From Euptelea pleiosperma (Eukaryota > Streptophyta > Magnoliopsida > Ranunculales > Eupteleaceae), in the NCBI GenBank assembly GCA_035048495.1, contig CM068553.1, forward strand, positions 24,739,190-24,803,189: a stretch of 64,000 nucleotides of DNA. Reading direction: 5' to 3'. This document shows positions 59,928 to 64,000 of this stretch, piece after piece. Positions within the stretch are counted from its first letter, which is position 1. Each line of letters starts with the position of its first letter. Under the pieces are notes generated by a model. That model was not told the origin of the DNA. It searched no databases and saw only the letters and a program-made list of their open reading frames with translations. The translations under genes were made by a program, and so were the position numbers.

Positions 59928-60945
59928 ACCACCAAGGGACATGAGATCCCTCATTCAAGAGCTGACTAAGTCCGTTTCTGCCTTGACTGTCCCTGTCCAG
60001 AAACCTGCTCGTCAATCGTCTCAAGTCATGAATGTGGGTCATGAGAACCCTATGGATTCTTGTACTTTCTGTATGCAGCCCTATTACACAACTGAGCATT
60101 GTCCTCTCAATGATAAATGTGCCCCTCCCATGCAGGAAGAAGTATGTGCTTTCAGCACTTTCAAACCACCCACTCAGAACTCATATAGTCAATCCTATCA
60201 TCCTGATACGAGGCACCACCCTAACTTCTCCTGGAGGCAACAACCTGCTGAACAGCAATGCCAACCTTAAGGCACTTATCCTCCTGGGTTTAATCAACCC
60301 AACGGGCAATACAATTAGGGTCAGTACTAGCAAGGTCCACACCCATCCAATCAGAACTGACAATTCCAGCAGGGTCAGTATTCTGGCCAACAGAGTACCT
60401 TTCAGAGTCAACAACAAGCCCTCAGAACTTTCAGACTCAACAGCTTGTTATAGCTCCATCTCCACCATCTTATAGTGCCCTCTGAGCTCTAATAGAGAAT
60501 TGGTGCCTCAGCTTCCCCTAGCTGCACCTCAATCTCCTGTCCCTATACCTGGCATAGAGAACCTTCTTGTCCAATTCATTATTCAGCAACAGCAATCCAT
60601 GCAATGTCTCGAGCAACGCTTAGGCAACCTAGAAGCTGAGAAAGCCAAGGGCATCTTCCCAAGCCAACCCTAAAGGAAATGCCAAGGGGGCAGTGTATGA
60701 GATAGGTTCCCAATCCCAGAGCTAGAATGAGAATTATCGGGGTGAGGTGCAAGCTATCACCACCCTACAGTCAGGAAAAACTATGGACATAGGAGTCCAA
60801 CCACCTTCGGTGCCATCTCAAGCACCCATCACTAGCACAGAGGAACCAGTTCCAAACCTACCTCTGCTACTTCTACCTCTACATCGAAATCAGATATCCC
60901 TGTGCAGAAATCTTAGGCTAAAGATAAATCCATCTGTCAATTAAA
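59928..60945 (+). pseudogene. Athila A gag, C-terminal half with Cys/His cluster, broken
   Basis: After the right ACCAC, the frame around 59938-60270 gives SLIQELTKSVSALT, then CTFCMQPYYTTEHCPLNDKC, a C-x2-C...H-C cluster in the position of the Athila zinc knuckle that binds RNA. A YPPGFNQPNGQYN-type Gln/Asn/Pro-rich low-complexity stretch with several stops follows. Near 60747 comes QAITTLQSGKTMD, similar to the conserved TLRSGK block that closes Athila gag. It is separated from its N-terminal half by solo LTR B. Confidence 0.75.
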
Positions 60946-62764
60946 GCGTCCCTTTCCAGACAGACTTGTCCAAGATAAGTGGGATCAGCAATTCTCAGAA
61001 ATCTTAGACGTTTTTAAAGACGTCCAGATCAATATCCCATTCCTTTCTGCTATTAAGCAAGTCCCGTCCTATGCCAAATTCCTCAAGGACTTGTGCACTG
61101 TCAAGCGGCATACGTATGTACCCAAAGATGCCTTCTTGGCCAACAAAGCTACGGCGTTCATTTAACGCAACAGCGTGATCAAACATAAGGATCCGGGTAG
61201 CCCAACTGTCCAATGCGAAATTGGAGACAACTTTAGCTACACTGCCCTATTAGATTTAGGGGCTAGCATCAATCTCATACCGTTCTCAGAATATCAGCAG
61301 TTAGGACTGAAAGATATGAAGCCTACGAATTTAACTCTAAAATTGGCTGATCAGTCTATCAAGATTCCAAGAGAAATCATTGAAGATGTCCTAGTGAAAG
61401 TCGCTGACTTTTATTATCCTATATACTTTATCATTCTTGACATGGAGTCGTGTTAGGATAATCGCATTCCGGTCATCTTAGGCCGCCCATTCCTTGCCAC
61501 TGCAAATGCACACATCGGGTGCCGAGACGAAAACATGTCCATTGCTTTCGATAACCTCGAAGTTGAGGTCAATATCTTCCGTCTAATGCGACAGGATGCC
61601 GATCGCGATGTGCCTGATGAAATGTGTGCCGTTGAGAGTCTAATCCCAGACTCCACCGAAGATATTCTTAAGCAGTGTCTAGAACACTTTGGGGATGACT
61701 TTGCAACAGAGTCAACAATTTCTAATCTCACTAATCTGTTGGAGATTACTCCACTGATCGATATCCCTTCTCCACTCATCGAGTTCGAGCCTCTGATAAC
61801 CATGGCCAGAGAACCCATCCTCCTTTTACTTATTGAGGTCAAATCTTTTATATCTGTGTCCTCTGTGACACACTCTTCAACTCCATTTGCTCTGAAATTG
61901 GAGCTCAAGCCTCTTTTTACAGATCTTTTTTATGCCTATCTTAGTCCTAAGGAAACCTACCCTGTCATTATTGCTTCCGCTTTGTCTGCTAGTGAACGTA
62001 AGAAATTTCTCATGTTGCTCAACCAGCACAAATCTGCGATAGGGTGGACTATAGACAATATTCATGGCATAGACCCCTCGGTGTGCCAACATCACATCTA
62101 TCTCGATGATGAATCCAAAACCTCTCAAGAGCACCAGAGAAGATTGAACCCCGTCTTGAAAGAAGTAGTCCGGGATGAGGTCCTTAAACTTTTAGATGTG
62201 GGTATCATCTACCCCATCTCGGACAGCAAATGGGTGAATCATATTCATGTCGTTCCAAAAAAGGCAGGATTCACAGTGGTGGAAAATGAGAACAAGGAAA
62301 TGGTCACCCAGCGCCTCAAGAAAGGGTGGAGAGTCTGCATTGATTACAGATGATTCAACACCAACACTAGGAAGGACCATTTTCCTCTACCCTTCATTGA
62401 CCAAATGTTGGAGAGACTAGCCGGTTACTCCTATTACTGCTTCTTTGATGATTACTTAGGGTACAATCAAATACCCATCGCCCATGAGGACCACTAGAAG
62501 ATAATTTTCACCTGTCCCTTTGACACTTTTGCCTACAAGCGCATGCCATTTGGCCTCTGCAATGCATCCGCGACCTATCAACAGTGTATAATGAGTATAT
62601 TCTCTAATATGGTAGAAAGATTCATCGAAGTCTTTATGGATGACTTCTCAGTCTTTGGGTTATCATTTGATGATTGTCTCGACCATCTAGGGCTAGTACT
62701 TCAACGGTGATGGGACGAGCGACTTGTCCTCAATTGGGAGAAATGCCACTTCATGGTGAAGTAG
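60946..62764 (+). pseudogene. Athila A protease and reverse transcriptase, five stops, truncated
   Basis: One frame runs the full length. The first block is FSEILDVFKDVQINIPFLSAIKQVPSYAKFLKDL. ALLDLGASINLIP (near 61247) follows, an aspartic protease motif with Leu-Gly where many elements have Thr-Gly or Ser-Gly. ILGRPFLATA comes next. RT blocks are LLDVGIIYPISDSKWVN, GWRVCIDYR, MPFGLCNASATYQ and VFMDDFSVFG (the FMDD active site near 62633). Stops lie at 61163, 61454, 62351, 62495 and 62708, yet no frameshift is visible across 1.8 kb. RNase H and integrase are absent because the sequence breaks at about 62764. Confidence 0.88.
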
Positions 62765-63284
62765 GGTAGATCTAGAGAGAGAGAATTAAAACCTAGAGAT
62801 AGAAAGGGAAGACTAGAAAGAGAAAAAATAAAATAGAGAGAGAAAATGAGTTTTGAAGGGAAACAAACCTAGAAAGAGAATGAGAGAGCTTTAGAGAGAA
62901 AGAAATACCCTGCATTACCTTGCATGAACATGTTCGGCCATGCATGATGGCCAAGTTATGGTTCGGGTGCTCAAGGTGATGCGTTTGGAGAACCTAAAGA
63001 TAGGCTATGGACCGGAGCGTTTAGAACGAGCCAAGATTACTGGTGGCTGGGGGTTTGAGACCCTTAAAAATGAAGTGCAGTCCGTGGGGGCTCTAATGGA
63101 GTCACTAGCATCAACAGTGGTGGTGGCTGCAATGGAGAGTCGTCGGGCTGCTGGTCGTGTTTTAGCTGTTGGAGATTGAAGAGCTTGGAGGACCAGTAGG
63201 TGGTGGTGCTTGAGGAGCCTACGGTTGAGGAGATGAAAGATCGTCGGAAGTGCAGGAGATGGTGGTGCTTGCAGGTGGTGGTAC

Positions 63285-63311
63285 TAGCAAGAAGAAGAAG
63301 AAGAAGAAGAA
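63285..63311. repeat. AAG microsatellite
   Basis: AAGAAG units run about eight times inside the inverted LTR-like fragment. Confidence 0.8.
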
Positions 63312-63796
63312 GGCGATTGTGATTGCTGGTGAAGGTGCAAAGCGGCGGTGCTGCAATCCATTGCAGTGGTGGAGGAACACGCCGGAGAAGATGAAGTTCG
63401 CCGGTGTCCTCTTTTTTTTTTGTATTTTTTTTTTATTTTCTTGGCTATGACGGTGAAGGGAAGAAAGGTGGATGAAAAGAACGGAGAAGCTTGAGTGGGG
63501 CGTTACAGTTTTGAAGATGAGAGAATGATCTTGTGGACGGTGAGGAAGGGGATGCAGTGGAGTGGTTGCTGGTTGTGCTACAGGAGGCGGTGAAGAAGGA
63601 GAATAAGATGAAGATGTGGAGGGGGGTGTGCTGGAGAACGTGCAGCAGGTTGCTGCCGTTTGCTAGTGGTTGCAGTCCGTCTTCTACAGTAGCAGTCGGC
63701 GGCGTGAGTAGGGTTAGAGAGAGTTAGAGTTGAGAGGGAGGATAGAGATAGATCTCCAAAAGAAGAAGAAGAGACGAAGGCGAACCAACTCGCCGG

Positions 63797-63830
63797 AGAA
63801 GAAGAAGAAGAAGAAGAAGAAGAGGAAGAA
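63797..63830. repeat. AAG microsatellite, second tract
   Basis: GAAGAAGAAG runs for about 30 bp and is embedded in a longer purine-rich zone (63750-63880). Confidence 0.8.
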
Positions 63831-64000
63831 AGAGGAAATAAGAGAAGAAAGGAAGAAGAAAAAAGGAGAAGGGGGGAGGGGACCGACCATTAACGTGGGA
63901 AGGAGGTTTTTTATAAGGGTAGGGTTAGTGTGGGTTAGGACCCATTTGGGAGTCAAACTAAAAAATGCATTTTTCTTGAAAAAAACATTATTTGTACAGT

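Larger units (their letters stand above)
6333..62764 (+). mobile_element. Athila-type Ty3/gypsy retrotransposon A, heavily nested and truncated
   Basis: This old host element carries most of the window. In order it has a 5' LTR in three pieces, a primer site for tRNA-Asp at 45676, a long leader, gag from 55492 in two halves, and a protease-RT frame to about 62764. RNase H, integrase and the 3' LTR are missing in the window. Five separate insertions interrupt it: the tandem array, CACTA, a Tekay-like solo LTR, a Pack-type DNA element and a solo LTR of its own family. Once these and their duplications are removed, the 5' LTR is about 2.6 kb. Its start is set by alignment with solo LTR B; here it reads TC rather than TG. 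Confidence 0.8.
62765..64000 (-). mobile_element. Inverted LTR-like fragment, related in layout to the Athila LTRs
   Basis: Read on the minus strand, TTATAAAAAACC (about 63907-63918) is followed by a C-rich leader and then CTCTCTCTAGATCTAC repeats ending at the junction. This is the layout of LTRs A and B (TATA box, C-rich leader, TCTCTCTAGA tract). The LTR 3' end is missing. The ORFs here are low complexity. The fragment runs off the window. Confidence 0.5.

Overview
This window is plant nuclear DNA made almost entirely of transposable elements. The evidence is initiator-Met and Asp tRNA primer sites, Tekay/Del-like and Athila-like Ty3/gypsy parts, a CACTA (En/Spm) transposon, LINE pieces ending in a TTACTTATC-poly(A) tail, several MITEs, and captured fragments of plant genes (a UDP-glucuronate 4-epimerase and a receptor kinase). 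Long LTRs and deep nesting suggest a flowering plant with a large genome; the species cannot be told. I found no intact host gene. The best host candidate is one exon-like stretch at about 3009-3185 on the minus strand.

Layout. 1-1909: two LINE remnants, the second partly inverted. 1910-6332: low-copy-looking DNA with two MITEs, the exon candidate, a 30-bp minisatellite and a possible copia-like LTR piece. 6333-62764: one old Athila-type retrotransposon (element A) that hosts everything else. Its 5' LTR is split into three pieces (6333-7454, 33813-34171, 44541-45673). The first interruption is a 26.35-kb tandem retrotransposon array (7455-33807). The second is a 10.4-kb CACTA transposon (34172-44537). 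Between the tRNA-Asp primer site (45676) and gag (55492) sit a 5.2-kb Tekay-like solo LTR (45884-51102) and a 2.8-kb gene-carrying DNA transposon (51547-54391). Gag is split by a 3.8-kb solo LTR of A's own family (56140-59927). Protease and reverse transcriptase run to a breakpoint at about 62764, after which an inverted LTR-like sequence continues to the window end.

The main discovery is the array at 7455-33807. It reads LTR-int-LTR-int-LTR-int-LTR-int-LTR-int-LTR: six LTRs of about 3.68 kb alternating with five internal regions of exactly 860 bp, giving a repeat unit of about 4,540 bp. Each LTR starts TGTAATACCCC and ends GGGGCGTGACA. Every internal region starts with a TGGTATCAGAGCT primer site and ends with a GAAGGGGGGTAGAT purine tract. 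None encodes gag or pol. The whole array is bounded by a single 5-bp duplication, CATTC, so it behaves as one insertion that is, or became, a concatemer. Most units are nearly identical, but a block from about 17.66 to 24.2 kb is clearly diverged. Each LTR also carries a 191-bp internal tandem repeat and a promoter-like block (GGGCC palindrome, TATA-like box, two telo-boxes).

No genes here form a pathway. The coding remnants are transposon proteins broken by stops and frameshifts, plus captured gene pieces. All comparisons were made by eye. Family names rest on motifs recognised from the translations and from LTR, primer-site and terminal sequences.
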